Notes: a model not told the origin generated them from the letters alone. A stretch of 28,934 nucleotides of DNA from Thermoplasmata archaeon (GCA_021835185.1 JAKBQO010000003.1:1-28934); one strand, 5' to 3'. Positions 1 through 8,108 are shown, counted from the stretch's first letter. Translations and numbers: made by a program.

Positions 1-324
1 TGCGTATACATTAATTCCTTTATTCTCGGTTGAATTTATGTATTTATCAATATCCAGTGCCTGCTGAAGCATTCCTCCACCGGCATCAACGCTTATAATT
101 ACAGCTTTCACACTGGAATTATCTATATTTGAAAGTTCTGACCTGAACATATTTGTTGTACCTGCACTCACTGTTCCCGTCAGGTTTATAAAAAGTACTA
201 CTTTGCCATTGCCAGCCTTATACGAATTTTCTGTTTGCCCTGTAGAATGCCCGGCCGATGAAGCTACCATTAGAAGGAAAATAAAAATTATAAGGACTAT
301 TATAAGCCCCTTTGGCTTTGTCAT
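1..324 (-). CDS. NfeD-family membrane-bound serine protease, N-terminal part (cut by window edge)
   Basis: The first 108 codons of a minus-strand gene that runs off the left edge. An ATG at 322-324 opens a signal peptide or membrane anchor (about residues 5-25, LIIVLIIFIFLLMV). A ClpP-like domain follows, with VVLFINLTGTVSAGT and then VIISVDAGGG, which matches the substrate-binding strand and the DTPGG-like loop of NfeD/STOPP proteases. The catalytic Ser and Lys lie beyond the window. Family knowledge: these extracytoplasmic proteases pair with stomatin-like proteins and cleave hydrophobic segments. A TATA-like stretch at about 341-352 suggests its own promoter, although it lies only 70 bases behind the PLP-enzyme gene on the same strand. 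The call rests on the N-terminal third only. Confidence 0.7.
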   Translation of the reverse strand, partial: MTKPKGLIIVLIIFIFLLMVASSAGHSTGQTENSYKAGNGKVVLFINLTGTVSAGTTNMFRSELSNIDNSSVKAVIISVDAGGGMLQQALDIDKYINSTENKGINVYA

Positions 325-394
325 TAAATGTATAATAGATTTAAACTATTATATTTTACTTTCAATAGAATAATTATAAAAATAAAGCGGCAGT

Positions 395-1540
395 TTAAAT
401 TTTTTCAAGGGCATTTTCAAAATCCTGCAATAGATCTTCTGAATCCTCTATTCCAACTGAAAGCCTTACAAGGTTGTCCGTGATTCCTGATGCTTTCCTT
501 TCTTCAGGTGATAGTGCTTTATGTGTCCCTTCAACAGGAATGGATATCAGGCTTTCTACACCCCCGAGGCTTACTGCATATTTCGGAATATTAAGATTTT
601 TTATCAATTTATGTGAATTTTCTATTCCACCCTTTACCTTAAATGACACCATTCCACCATAACCCTTCAGGTTTTTCTCAGCAACATCGAAATATTCACT
701 ATTTTTGAGACCCGGGTAATAAACCTCCTCTATTCTACTAGACTCGTTTAATACTTTTGCAAGTTCCATTGCATTTTTATTATGCCTTTCCATCCTTAAT
801 CCCAGGGTTTTCAATCCCCTGTATGCAAGAAAAGCCTGAAATGCATCAGGCGTTCCCCCAAAAGTTTTTCTGTAAAAATCAAGGTTATCATAGTTATCAT
901 TGAAGCCCGCAAGCCCTATCAAAAGGTCCGAATGCCCTGATATGTACTTTGTCCCGCTATGCAACGCCATATCCGCCCCCAGTGAAACAGGATTCTGGTT
1001 GTATGGGGTGGCAAAGGTTGCATCCACCATGAGTTTTATTCCCTCCTCCTTACAGATTCTGGAGAGGTTTACAATATCAGGTACTTCCAGCAGCGGGTTA
1101 GTAATTGATTCCAGATAAAGCAGTTTATAATTTTTATTTTTAAAATCCAGTCTATTCAGGTCATTGACAGATGTAAAATCAACATTGATTTTATACTGTG
1201 GCAGAACTTTTGAGAAAAAACCAAATGTTTGCCCGTAGAGTTCATTGAGCGCAAGTACAGAGTCGCCACTCTTCAGGTATGGCATGATGCTTGAGGTTAT
1301 AGCTGCCATGCCCGTTGAAAAGGCAAAAGCATGTTCTGTTTTCTCAAGGTCTGCATACTTTTTTTCAAAGGATTCAACTGTAGGGTTGCCCCATCTTGAA
1401 TAGATATATTTGCCGGCTACGCCACTCTCAGGGAACTCGAAGGTTGAATTTTCAAAAATAGGCGTTACAACGTTTCCAACACCTTCTATTTCCATGTCCC
1501 CGGAATGGACACATCTAGAATTAAAGCCATTGCTATTCAT
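395..1540 (-). CDS. Cystathionine gamma-synthase/gamma-lyase family PLP enzyme
   Basis: 381 residues, normal for the Cys/Met-metabolism PLP family (fold type I). The YSRWGNPT segment (Y47, R49) provides the phosphate clamp from the neighbouring subunit. FSTGMAAI near 74-81 is the cofactor phosphate loop. D173 in MVDATFATP faces the pyridine nitrogen. K198 in SGTKYISGHSD is the Schiff-base lysine. The family covers cystathionine gamma-synthase, cystathionine gamma-lyase, methionine gamma-lyase and O-acetylhomoserine sulfhydrylase, and motifs alone do not settle which reaction is used here. At about 380 residues it fits the synthase/lyase branch better than the longer sulfhydrylases. The ATG at 1538-1540 follows an AT-rich TATA region at 1553-1575, consistent with a leaderless transcript. 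It is divergent from aspS. Confidence 0.88.
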   Translation of the reverse strand: MNSNGFNSRCVHSGDMEIEGVGNVVTPIFENSTFEFPESGVAGKYIYSRWGNPTVESFEKKYADLEKTEHAFAFSTGMAAITSSIMPYLKSGDSVLALNELYGQTFGFFSKVLPQYKINVDFTSVNDLNRLDFKNKNYKLLYLESITNPLLEVPDIVNLSRICKEEGIKLMVDATFATPYNQNPVSLGADMALHSGTKYISGHSDLLIGLAGFNDNYDNLDFYRKTFGGTPDAFQAFLAYRGLKTLGLRMERHNKNAMELAKVLNESSRIEEVYYPGLKNSEYFDVAEKNLKGYGGMVSFKVKGGIENSHKLIKNLNIPKYAVSLGGVESLISIPVEGTHKALSPEERKASGITDNLVRLSVGIEDSEDLLQDFENALEKI

Positions 1541-1556
1541 AAATATACGTATAATT

Positions 1557-1572
1557 AATTAAATATTAATCT
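1557..1572 (-). promoter_or_regulatory. TATA-type promoter of the PLP-enzyme gene
   Basis: On the minus strand an AT-only run (TTAATATTTAATTAATTA) is centred about 25 bases before the ATG at 1540, the usual TATA spacing for a leaderless archaeal transcript. Confidence 0.5.
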
Positions 1573-1628
1573 TTGTAATATCCTGAATATAATAACAGGA
1601 CATGTTAAAATTCCAAAAAGTTAAAAAA

Positions 1629-1637
1629 TTTAATAAT
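1629..1637 (+). promoter_or_regulatory. TATA box of aspS
   Basis: TTTAATAAT is centred about 24 bases before the aspS ATG. No Shine-Dalgarno site lies between them, so the message is probably leaderless. Confidence 0.5.
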
Positions 1638-1656
1638 AGATGAATATACCATAAAG

Positions 1657-2940
1657 ATGAGAACTTATATAGCCGATATAAAAACACTTGATGATGGATC
1701 GGATGTAACGATAAAAGGCTGGGTACAGGAAACAAGAAAAATTAAAAACCTCATGTTTATAATTATGAGGGACAATACCGGGAGCATTCAGGTAACAGCA
1801 AAAAAGGATAGTATGAAGAATTATGACCAGCTCTATGACATAACAAGAGAATCCGTAATTTCTGTGTATGGAACTTTGAATAAAAAAAGTATCAGCAAAT
1901 CAGGTATGGAAATCCAGGGAATTGAAATAGAGATACTTTCTATAGCCGACACACCGCTTCCACTTGGTGTTATTGACCGTGTTTCCGCTGATTTTGATAC
2001 GCGCCTTAACAATAGATTTCTTGATTTAAGAAAGCCGGAACATCTCCTGATATTCCAGTTCGAAAGCCAGCTCCTGTTTGGAATAAGGGAGTTTATGAAT
2101 AAAGAAAATTTTATCGAGGTACATACACCAAAGATAGTTGCAGCTGCAACTGAAGGTGGAGCGGACCTCTTCAGGGTCGAGTACTTCGAGAAAAATGCTT
2201 TTCTTAACCAGTCCCCGCAACTTTATAAGGAAATACTTATAGCTTCCGGCTTTGATAAGGTATTCGAAGTAGGGCCGGCATTCAGGGCAGAAAAGGAAAA
2301 TACAGTAAGGCATCTGAACGAATTCACATCAATAGATATGGAAGCCGCATTTATCGATGACAAAAAGGCAATGGAATACCTTGAAAATGCAATTTCCTAT
2401 GCAGTGAATAGAAACATTGACCTGATGCATACAAAGCTTGAGGAATATGGCTACCATCTGGAGAAAATCGAAACGCCTTTCCCGAGGATAAGCTATGAAG
2501 ATGGCATTAAATACCTGAATGATCACGGGTTAAAACTGAATTTCGGTGATGACTTTTCGCCCGAAGCTAATAAAATACTTGCGGAGAAGTTCAACGGGTT
2601 TTACTTTATTACTGGCTGGCCCTCCGATATGAGGCCTTTCTATACACATCCGGATACAAATCCGGCTTTGACAAAATCATTTGACCTGCAGTTAAATGAT
2701 ATAGAGGTAACGTCCGGAGCCCAGAGGATCCATAATTACAAAATGCTTGAAGATAACTTCATGAAAAAGGGATTAAACAAAAATGATTTCGAATTTTACG
2801 AAAAAGCATTCAAATTTGGGATGCCACCACATGCCGGATGGGGACTCGGCCTTGAACGGCTGGTGATGAATCTCCTCCATTTAAACAACGTTAGGGAATC
2901 TACATTATTTCCTAGGGACAGAACCCGCCTTTCTCCCTGA
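1657..2940 (+). CDS. aspS: Aspartyl-tRNA synthetase, archaeal type
   Basis: 427 residues, the archaeal/eukaryotic class IIb length without the bacterial insertion. An OB-fold anticodon-binding domain occupies about 1-105. The class II catalytic core follows, with FIEVHTPKIVAAATEGGAD (motif 1 side and the amino-acid loop), FLNQSPQLYKE, motif 2 in GPAFRAEKENTVRHLNE (about 206-222) and motif 3 in GWGLGLERLV near the C-terminus. It charges tRNA-Asp in the cytoplasm. Some archaeal AspRS enzymes also charge tRNA-Asn for the transamidation route. As I recall the Thermococcus literature, discrimination depends on W26 and K85. By my alignment the equivalents here are Q24 and K81, a mixed signature. 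The start is the first ATG, with a TATA box at leaderless spacing. Confidence 0.95.
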   Translation: MRTYIADIKTLDDGSDVTIKGWVQETRKIKNLMFIIMRDNTGSIQVTAKKDSMKNYDQLYDITRESVISVYGTLNKKSISKSGMEIQGIEIEILSIADTPLPLGVIDRVSADFDTRLNNRFLDLRKPEHLLIFQFESQLLFGIREFMNKENFIEVHTPKIVAAATEGGADLFRVEYFEKNAFLNQSPQLYKEILIASGFDKVFEVGPAFRAEKENTVRHLNEFTSIDMEAAFIDDKKAMEYLENAISYAVNRNIDLMHTKLEEYGYHLEKIETPFPRISYEDGIKYLNDHGLKLNFGDDFSPEANKILAEKFNGFYFITGWPSDMRPFYTHPDTNPALTKSFDLQLNDIEVTSGAQRIHNYKMLEDNFMKKGLNKNDFEFYEKAFKFGMPPHAGWGLGLERLVMNLLHLNNVRESTLFPRDRTRLSP

Positions 2941-3036
2941 ATTATTTTTTTCCTCTCTCCATATATCTTTTTCTAAATCTTCATAGCTGGCTACTTCATC
3001 TAATTCGTCCTTTCCTTTCTTTCTATATAATGACAT
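2905..3036 (-). CDS. Possible 43-residue hydrophilic protein overlapping the aspS 3' end
   Basis: A short minus-strand ORF begins with ATG at 3034-3036 and reads MSLYRKKGKDELDEVASYED..., ending in AGSVPRK at a TAA at 2905-2907. It is rich in charged residues, has no membrane segment, and matches no family I recognise. Its last 36 bases lie antisense to the end of aspS. Support comes from a minus-strand TATA-like TTTATATAC about 35 bases upstream (near 3068-3078), which would give a leader of about ten bases. The first half looks protein-like. The tail inside aspS may simply be read-through of the opposite coding frame. Conservation of the N-terminal 30 residues in relatives would decide the call. 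Confidence 0.35.
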   Translation of the reverse strand: MSLYRKKGKDELDEVASYEDLEKDIWREEKNNSGRKAGSVPRK

Positions 3037-3167
3037 TAGGAAGACCAATCAATGTATTGTAATAATAGTATATAAATTTTTGGTAATAGAACCACGGCAT
3101 ATGCAGTTCACCATTACCAGGGCTAATGGATACTGGTTTTACATTTTTTGCTTTTATCTACTAATTT

Positions 3168-3184
3168 TATGAAACAGTTTCATA
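3168..3184. repeat. 17-base perfect palindrome (operator candidate)
   Basis: TATGAAACAGTTTCATA has eight-base arms around a single central A. It sits in the 272-base gap between two small minus-strand ORFs, about 130 bases upstream of the 43-codon ORF. The symmetry suits a dimeric repressor site, but no promoter was found directly beside it. Confidence 0.4.
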
Positions 3185-3308
3185 TGAAATATTATTTACT
3201 TTACAAAAAAATAAAAATAAGTTCTGGTGCTTTTACTGGTTTAGTATTGGTATAAAAATTAATTTAAAAAACAAAAAATATCATATCCAGAGAACCATAA
3301 AAAATTGC

Positions 3309-3590
3309 CTATTTTTGTAATGCACCTCGCTGCCTGTTTAATATAACTATAGTTGGAGTTATCCTGTATTTTGATTTTGATATTCTTTCTATTGATATTA
3401 TTGCGGATTTTTTGTCTGTGTTTGCAAAGAATTTGTTGATTTCCTTTGATAGGCTTCTGTTGATAATTAACTCGACATATATTGGGTTTCCCAGGCTATA
3501 ATATGTAGCTATTACCGAACCCTCCTTTACGTTCTCTATGTCAGACCTTTCTATTTCGAAATCACATTTTTCTCCTATTTCTATTTTCAA
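3309..3590 (-). CDS. Uncharacterised 93-residue protein, TTG start
   Basis: Not recognised. It encodes 93 residues with alternating hydrophobic and polar stretches (YYSLGNPIYVELIINRS, then SAIISIERI and YRITPTIVILN), which suggests a small beta-rich cytoplasmic domain. There is no signal peptide, membrane helix or metal motif. The reading opens with TTG at 3588-3590, and no in-frame ATG lies just upstream. In favour of that start, an AAGGT element sits about 5-9 bases before it, and a TATA-like TTATATAG lies near 3622-3629, giving a short leader. It is monocistronic and followed by an AT-rich gap. Probably a real lineage-specific gene. Confidence 0.55.
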   Translation of the reverse strand: MKIEIGEKCDFEIERSDIENVKEGSVIATYYSLGNPIYVELIINRSLSKEINKFFANTDKKSAIISIERISKSKYRITPTIVILNRQRGALQK

Positions 3591-3824
3591 GTCTCTTACC
3601 TTAATATTACATAAAAAAGAGAACTATATAACCTTTTCTAATATACTTTCATGTCAAATTAAATATATATGTAAACACAAAAAATTATTTATTTCAAAAA
3701 TGAAAATAAAAACGAATTTATGTAATAATTCTCCTGTATAATTCTCATTCAGGTATGAAATTTGGATTATAAATTAATTATTTAACTTCAGTTATTATAA
3801 TTATTTGAAAGTGTATGCATGACA

Positions 3825-4487
3825 TTATCTCTCTAAATATACAAAGTAATTGCCAATATCATATGGTTTAAGGTCTATTATTTCTTTAACCTTAAAATCC
3901 TTTATTTCCCTTATTGCAGAATTAACAATGCTCTTTTCCGGCCTGTTAGAGGATATAGCCCTTGCCTTTATTATTAACATGGCTTTTTCAGCGTTTTTAA
4001 ATTTCTTTGAATTTTCATTGAATATTTGAATCTGGTTCCTCTGTGCAATATCCTGGTATATAACGTCGGGCCCGTCAATTAAAAATTCATACTTTTCCGG
4101 CAGGTTCGCATCTTCCAGGATAGGGTATATATTGTTTCTTTTTTCTGCCAGAGTGTATAATTTAACAAATGAATCGTAAGAAAACTCAACAGCAAATACC
4201 ATTCCCCTGAAACAAATATCCGATACATGGCTTACGGTTGTACCGGTTGACGCACCGAGATAGAGTACGGATGAGTCTTCCTTTAATGGCATGGACTTAA
4301 ACCCTTTAAGCAATGCTGCACCTAGTTTGCTCCTTCTTGGATTCCATTCCCTTAAATAAAAACCGCCGGATTTTTTAATTTTTTCTCCATAAATTGACTG
4401 GTTAAAACCGCTTACAGTGAATATTTTACCTCTGTCATTAACTATTCGCCTGTTATTTATCTGTAATGGCTGGGCATGCTTTTTCAT
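3825..4487 (-). CDS. flpA: Fibrillarin-like rRNA/tRNA 2'-O-methyltransferase
   Basis: 220 residues, typical of archaeal fibrillarin. It is the catalytic subunit of C/D-box sRNPs, transferring methyl from S-adenosylmethionine to ribose 2'-hydroxyls chosen by guide RNAs. A short beta-rich N-terminal region carries GGFYLREWNPRRSKLGAA, a fibrillarin hallmark. The Rossmann methyltransferase fold follows: VLYLGASTGTT (74-84) is the SAM loop, E101 the ribose-binding acid, D126 in LEDANLP the adenine contact, D146 in YQDIAQRNQ a catalytic-pocket Asp, and K174 in LIIKARAIS a catalytic Lys. In most archaea the partner gene nop5 lies directly upstream. Here the upstream neighbour is the divergent MBF1 gene and no nop5 is in the window. 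Confidence 0.95.
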   Translation of the reverse strand: MKKHAQPLQINNRRIVNDRGKIFTVSGFNQSIYGEKIKKSGGFYLREWNPRRSKLGAALLKGFKSMPLKEDSSVLYLGASTGTTVSHVSDICFRGMVFAVEFSYDSFVKLYTLAEKRNNIYPILEDANLPEKYEFLIDGPDVIYQDIAQRNQIQIFNENSKKFKNAEKAMLIIKARAISSNRPEKSIVNSAIREIKDFKVKEIIDLKPYDIGNYFVYLER

Positions 4488-4712
4488 ATGTCTTTATACC
4501 TATTGAAAATAAATAATTTCCCTAATTTTTGAATGCAGAAGTTCTATCAATAATTGAAATTTTTCTTACTGTATCTACCTTCCACCTGCAAACTATTCAA
4601 ATCAACAATAATAACAGAAGTAGATAAGGTTGAACTTCCATTGTTCCCCATGAAATTTTAACAATTAATATGTATCAGATCCTATTCGTTATTATCCCTG
4701 AAATGGGAAAAA

Positions 4713-4722
4713 CTATATTTTA
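4713..4722 (+). promoter_or_regulatory. TATA box of the MBF1 gene
   Basis: CTATATTTTA is centred about 23 bases before the ATG at 4740, with no Shine-Dalgarno site, consistent with a leaderless mRNA. Confidence 0.5.
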
Positions 4723-4739
4723 GTAGGGCATATATATCT

Positions 4740-5192
4740 ATGAACTGTGAAATGTGTGGGGTATCCAGTGATAAATTAATTAAGGTAAAGATATCAGGTG
4801 CCATATTGAATGTATGCCCGCAATGTGCGAAGTTTGGAGAACCTGTTGAAGAAAAGAAATTGAACAAAATAAGTGAAAACGTTACAATAAAATTCCCTGA
4901 AAAGAAGATAAATGTGGTTACATACAAGAAACCATTCAAAAAGCCTGTAACAACAAAAAAACCGGTACACAGGGAAAATGTGGAGGAACTGGATGTTGTT
5001 GAAGATTATGCTGATCTGATAAAGGCCAAAAGGGAAGAAATGAACATGACCCAGGATGAACTTGCAAAGAAGATATTCGAGCGGAAGAATGTATTATCCA
5101 ATATAGAAAGAGGGGAATTATTACCAGATATAGCAACCGCAAGGAAACTTGAGAAAGTTCTCAATATTAAACTCCTTGAAAAAAATGAATAA
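4740..5192 (+). CDS. Multiprotein bridging factor 1 (zinc ribbon plus HTH)
   Basis: 150 residues with the archaeal MBF1 layout. An N-terminal zinc ribbon uses C3, C6, C26 and C29 (CEMC and CPQC pairs). A basic Lys/Pro/Thr-rich linker spans about 45-80. A Cro/C1-type helix-turn-helix covers about 88-148 and includes MTQDELAKKIFERKNVLSNI and ERGELLPD, the most conserved part of the family. MBF1 bridges activators and TBP in eukaryotes. Archaeal forms have been linked to ribosomes and translation, which fits the nearby fibrillarin and ribosomal genes, though this link is inference. The start sits at a good TATA distance. Confidence 0.93.
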   Translation: MNCEMCGVSSDKLIKVKISGAILNVCPQCAKFGEPVEEKKLNKISENVTIKFPEKKINVVTYKKPFKKPVTTKKPVHRENVEELDVVEDYADLIKAKREEMNMTQDELAKKIFERKNVLSNIERGELLPDIATARKLEKVLNIKLLEKNE

Positions 5193-5294
5193 TATGTGAA
5201 TGGTTAAATATCCGGCGTTAAGACAGAAATTTAACAATTATTTAATTTTAACTCGCATTATATTGCATTGGACCAGTAGTGCCACGTTTATAAC

Positions 5295-5304
5295 CTTAAT
5301 ATAC
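5295..5304 (+). promoter_or_regulatory. TATA box of the CopD-like gene
   Basis: CTTAATATAC lies about 24 bases before the ATG at 5324. Confidence 0.4.
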
Positions 5305-5323
5305 ATTGAAATAATTATCTCTG

Positions 5324-5842
5324 ATGTATTTAGATTTAGTTATTTCACAGTCAGAACATAACATACTATTTTTGATTCTTCTCTCCATACACGTTCTTTC
5401 AGCTATAACATTTGTAGGAGGATCCATATTTATATGGTTGATACTGTGGCCTGCATCATACAAAATGAACGATGATAAGTTGAGGACCCGGCTTCTGGGT
5501 TTTGTGGGGCACAGATTTGCATTCTGGACTAATTTAACCCTGGGCCTGCTTATCCTGACAGGGTTATTGATGACCTACCGGTATGTGCTAAATCCTTCTC
5601 TATACTTTCAAAGCACTGGCGGTGAATTGCTTTTCTCTGCAGAAATATTGATAATAGCCATGGTTATTATTATGTACGGAAATAATATTTACCACGGGAA
5701 ACTCATCGTCCGGTTAAACGAGCAGGGTAAACTGGAAGAGGTTAAGAAAATAAGAAAAGTGACACATATATATTCTATGATAACCATGGTATTATTAATC
5801 ATCATAGTTTTATTGATGGTATCTATAACTGTTTACCACTGA
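5324..5842 (+). CDS. Four-helix membrane protein, CopD-like
   Basis: 172 residues with four predicted membrane helices at about 13-43, 66-87, 101-119 and 147-170. The first helix reads SIHVLSAITFVGGSIFIWL, closely resembling the LHVLA...WVGG pattern of the CopD/YcnJ copper-resistance membrane domain and related families. H23 in helix 1 and H148 at the start of helix 4 could bind heme or metal. Helix 2 has LTLGLLILTGLLM, also CopD-like. A charged cytoplasmic loop (about 125-146) separates helices 3 and 4. Copper transport is a family-level suggestion only, because related four-helix domains occur in proteins of unknown substrate. It has its own TATA box and no obvious operon partner. Confidence 0.6.
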   Translation: MYLDLVISQSEHNILFLILLSIHVLSAITFVGGSIFIWLILWPASYKMNDDKLRTRLLGFVGHRFAFWTNLTLGLLILTGLLMTYRYVLNPSLYFQSTGGELLFSAEILIIAMVIIMYGNNIYHGKLIVRLNEQGKLEEVKKIRKVTHIYSMITMVLLIIIVLLMVSITVYH

Positions 5843-5897
5843 TATTACAATTTAACTTCTAAATATCTACTTTGCAGTATGTCTAAAATTTTTTTAT

Positions 5898-5920
5898 ATC
5901 TGAATAAATAAAAAAACAAA
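5898..5920 (-). terminator. T-rich terminator of the ribosomal operon
   Basis: Read on the minus strand just after the S7 stop, the sequence is a run of T tracts (TTTTTGTTTTTTTATTTATT). This is the usual stem-free signal for archaeal transcription termination. Confidence 0.55.
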
Positions 5921-5931
5921 AATTTGAAAGA

Positions 5932-6495
5932 TTACCTTGCAGAAGCTGCAACTCTTTCAATTTCTTCCTTTTTGCTTATTGCAAATGAGTTTGCGTCATT
6001 TCTGGCAGCAAGTAGAATCTCATTGGCAAGACAATCCTGGATATGGATTTTATGTTTGAATGATGCCTTCGTAGCTCCCCTGGCTATATTCCTGAGAGCC
6101 TCATCAAGCCTTCTGGATGGAGAAACATCAACTGATTTTGGTACGGCAATTCCACCATACTTTAACCTTGTTACTTCTTCCCTGGGTGCGGAATTCTCTA
6201 TTGCAGATACAAGTATCTGAACTGGGTTCTGCTTGGTTTTTGTAGCTATGATATCAAATGCCTGGCTCATTACTTTATATGCTGAATACTTTTTTCCTGT
6301 CCACTTCTCGGTTCTCATCAGGTTATTAAGCAGCCTTTCAATTGTATTGACATTTCTTTTTCCTGACAGATAATTGGAAAACCTTCCGCCAGTATCTAAA
6401 TTAAGATATGATGTTAAATTTATATACGTTGCAAGCCCCTGATCCTTTATCTGTATGCCCGAAACGTCATATTTATTCATTATTAATTGTTCCAT
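5932..6495 (-). CDS. rps7: 30S ribosomal protein S7
   Basis: 187 residues, the archaeal/eukaryotic S7 length (bacterial S7 is about 156). It is a 30S head protein that nucleates assembly on the 3' major domain of 16S rRNA and lines the exit site. Recognisable segments are [40 protein letters not shown], the basic loop [18 protein letters not shown], and the C-terminal helix ending [13 protein letters not shown]. Last gene of the operon. Its start is fixed by a GGTGAT Shine-Dalgarno at 6499-6504, three bases before ATG 6495, and the upstream S12 stop codon lies inside that site. A second in-frame ATG five codons later lacks such a site. Confidence 0.96.
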   Translation of the reverse strand: MEQLIMNKYDVSGIQIKDQGLATYINLTSYLNLDTGGRFSNYLSGKRNVNTIERLLNNLMRTEKWTGKKYSAYKVMSQAFDIIATKTKQNPVQILVSAIENSAPREEVTRLKYGGIAVPKSVDVSPSRRLDEALRNIARGATKASFKHKIHIQDCLANEILLAARNDANSFAISKKEEIERVAASAR

Positions 6496-6498
6496 GAA

Positions 6499-6504
6499 AT
6501 CACC
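6499..6504 (-). promoter_or_regulatory. Shine-Dalgarno of rps7 containing the rps12 stop codon
   Basis: GGTGAT on the minus strand, three bases before ATG 6495. Its TGA (6500-6502) is the S12 stop, so terminating ribosomes sit on the next initiation signal, implying translational coupling. Confidence 0.7.
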
Positions 6505-6928
6505 TTACTGTTTTCTCCTTTCTTCCACGCACAAGCTCGTTAAGTGATATGCCATTAACTTTAATGACTTTGAACCTTACTCCGGGTATATCTCCTTTAC
6601 TTCTGCCCATTCTTCCGCCTATGCCTTCCACCATAACTTCGTCATGTTCATCTATATAGTTAATTGCTCCATCTCCGGGGGCAAAGGCGGATAACTGCCT
6701 TCCATTTTTTATTAACTGTATTTTGACACATTTTCTAATTCCGGAGTTGGGCTGCTTAGCCTCTATTCCTACCTTCTCTATAACTATGCCCTTGGCCTGT
6801 GGGGACCCTTCAAGGGGATCGCTTTTCCTTCTAAGATCAAGCATTCTCCTCTTATAATCACGATCCGACCACGCATAATGTTTCCTTGCTTTCATCAATT
6901 TTTTTCCTGCATTCATACCATTGGGCAC
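6500..6928 (-). CDS. rps12: 30S ribosomal protein S12
   Basis: 142 residues, the archaeal/eukaryotic S12 (S23e) length. It sits at the decoding centre and affects codon-anticodon fidelity. The conserved loop [19 protein letters not shown] corresponds to the bacterial KPNSALRK region where streptomycin-resistance changes fall. The second decoding loop is [14 protein letters not shown]. Translation begins at GTG (6926-6928) and is supported by a GGTGAT site at 6932-6937 that contains the stop codon of the upstream GTPase gene. The order S12-S7 is universal, but the usual archaeal neighbours (RNA polymerase subunits, L30e and NusA upstream, EF-2 downstream) are absent here. Confidence 0.96.
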   Translation of the reverse strand: MPNGMNAGKKLMKARKHYAWSDRDYKRRMLDLRRKSDPLEGSPQAKGIVIEKVGIEAKQPNSGIRKCVKIQLIKNGRQLSAFAPGDGAINYIDEHDEVMVEGIGGRMGRSKGDIPGVRFKVIKVNGISLNELVRGRKEKTVR

Positions 6929-6931
6929 TAT

Positions 6932-6937
6932 ATCACC
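6932..6937 (-). promoter_or_regulatory. Shine-Dalgarno of rps12 containing the ychF-type stop codon
   Basis: GGTGAT on the minus strand, three bases before the GTG start at 6928. It includes the TGA (6933-6935) that ends the GTPase gene, and it decides the GTG start. Confidence 0.7.
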
Positions 6938-8108
6938 TTGAATTTGAAATTATCTTGATAACGTCATTATTTAATAATTTATAATCTTTTCCAATTACTC
7001 TCTTGGTTCTTCCGTTCACTGCCCTTATAAAGTTCTTTCCTATATCCGTGTGTATTTTATATGCCATATCCAGTGCTGTATCGCCATCCTTCATCAGGTA
7101 AGCATCAGGAAGCACATTGCCATTTTTATCCTCCCATTTTGTTTCATCCAGAACTGGATATACTACAATATACCCCAGTGATTTTATTATTGAAGTGAGA
7201 ACATCATAAAATCGCATGATCTCTCCATTCCTGTACTTTTCCTTTATCCTGTTAAGAACGGTTTTCTGGGCTTCTCCAGATTTATCCGTAAAGGTAAAAT
7301 CAATTGCATCAGAACTTATATAGCCGTTATTATATGCCTTTTCTATTAAAAGCTCGTATTCTGCTGAAATCAGATACATTTTATTTTCTCTTTCTTTAAG
7401 GGCCTTTATTGCGTCATCCGTTAACAGGTCTAATTTATTTCCTATGCTGAACACGGGTTTAACATATTTAAGGATGGCCTCAGAGAACCTGTTAATGTCA
7501 TTATCTGTCCAGTGTATAAGCTTGTCCGGGAACGATTCCTTAGTCATTATAAAACTAACATCCTTTTCACTTAAACCGAATGTTGCTGCTTTCTGGAGAA
7601 TTTTGACATCCAGGCGTTCCGGGCTATTATCTTCCTTCCTTGCAAATTTTTGCCAATCCTTAGAAATTTTTCCATTCATCCAGCTTATTATCTCATTGTT
7701 TACAAACTTGATATCATCCAGGGGGTCATGGCCGCTCTCTGAAGGGTTTCCCTCCATATCAGTCATGCCGGACGCATCAAAAAGATTGATTATTAAATCT
7801 GCATCACGTATATTGTCAAGAAACTCATTGCCCATGCCCTTTCCTTCACTGGCACCCTCTATTAGCCCCGGGACATCTATTATTTCTACCGGGATGTATC
7901 TTATTCCATCCAGGCATTTGCCTTCTCTTGGATTGCATTTTGCATTTATCTCATTTTCAGGGCATTTGTCCTTGACAAAGGAAATACCAACATTAGGCTT
8001 AATGGTGGTGAATGGATAATTTGCTATATCTACATCTATTGATGTAATAGCCGAAAATAAAGTTGATTTGCCAGCATTTGGCTTCCCGATTAATCCAATC
8101 TTTAACAT
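6933..8108 (-). CDS. YchF/Obg-type translation-associated GTPase with TGS domain (archaeal form)
   Basis: 391 residues, the size of archaeal YchF relatives. The P-loop is [12 protein letters not shown] (5-16), the Switch/G3 motif DVPG is at 78-81, followed by [18 protein letters not shown], an Obg/YchF signature, and the G4 motif NKLD is at 224-227. A Cys-containing insertion before G3 (C49, C58, C65) is, as I recall, typical of the archaeal subgroup. A C-terminal TGS domain spans about 325-391 and ends in [16 protein letters not shown]. The G4 motif looks guanine-specific, whereas bacterial YchF prefers ATP. Family members act on ribosomes. The ATG overlaps the preceding stop by one base (TAATG), and the stop lies in the S12 ribosome-binding site, so it is tightly coupled to ribosomal protein synthesis. 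Confidence 0.9.
   Translation of the reverse strand: MLKIGLIGKPNAGKSTLFSAITSIDVDIANYPFTTIKPNVGISFVKDKCPENEINAKCNPREGKCLDGIRYIPVEIIDVPGLIEGASEGKGMGNEFLDNIRDADLIINLFDASGMTDMEGNPSESGHDPLDDIKFVNNEIISWMNGKISKDWQKFARKEDNSPERLDVKILQKAATFGLSEKDVSFIMTKESFPDKLIHWTDNDINRFSEAILKYVKPVFSIGNKLDLLTDDAIKALKERENKMYLISAEYELLIEKAYNNGYISSDAIDFTFTDKSGEAQKTVLNRIKEKYRNGEIMRFYDVLTSIIKSLGYIVVYPVLDETKWEDKNGNVLPDAYLMKDGDTALDMAYKIHTDIGKNFIRAVNGRTKRVIGKDYKLLNNDVIKIISNSR

Noticed and set aside
1545..1552. ATACGTAT upstream of the PLP-enzyme gene, the same octamer as near the winged-helix gene
   Set aside because: About one copy of this octamer is expected by chance in a window of this size and composition, so a shared regulator is not supported.
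7444..8019. 191-codon plus-strand ORF opposite the YchF-type GTPase
   Set aside because: The minus-strand frame contains complete P-loop, DVPG and NKLD motifs, so this is a shadow.
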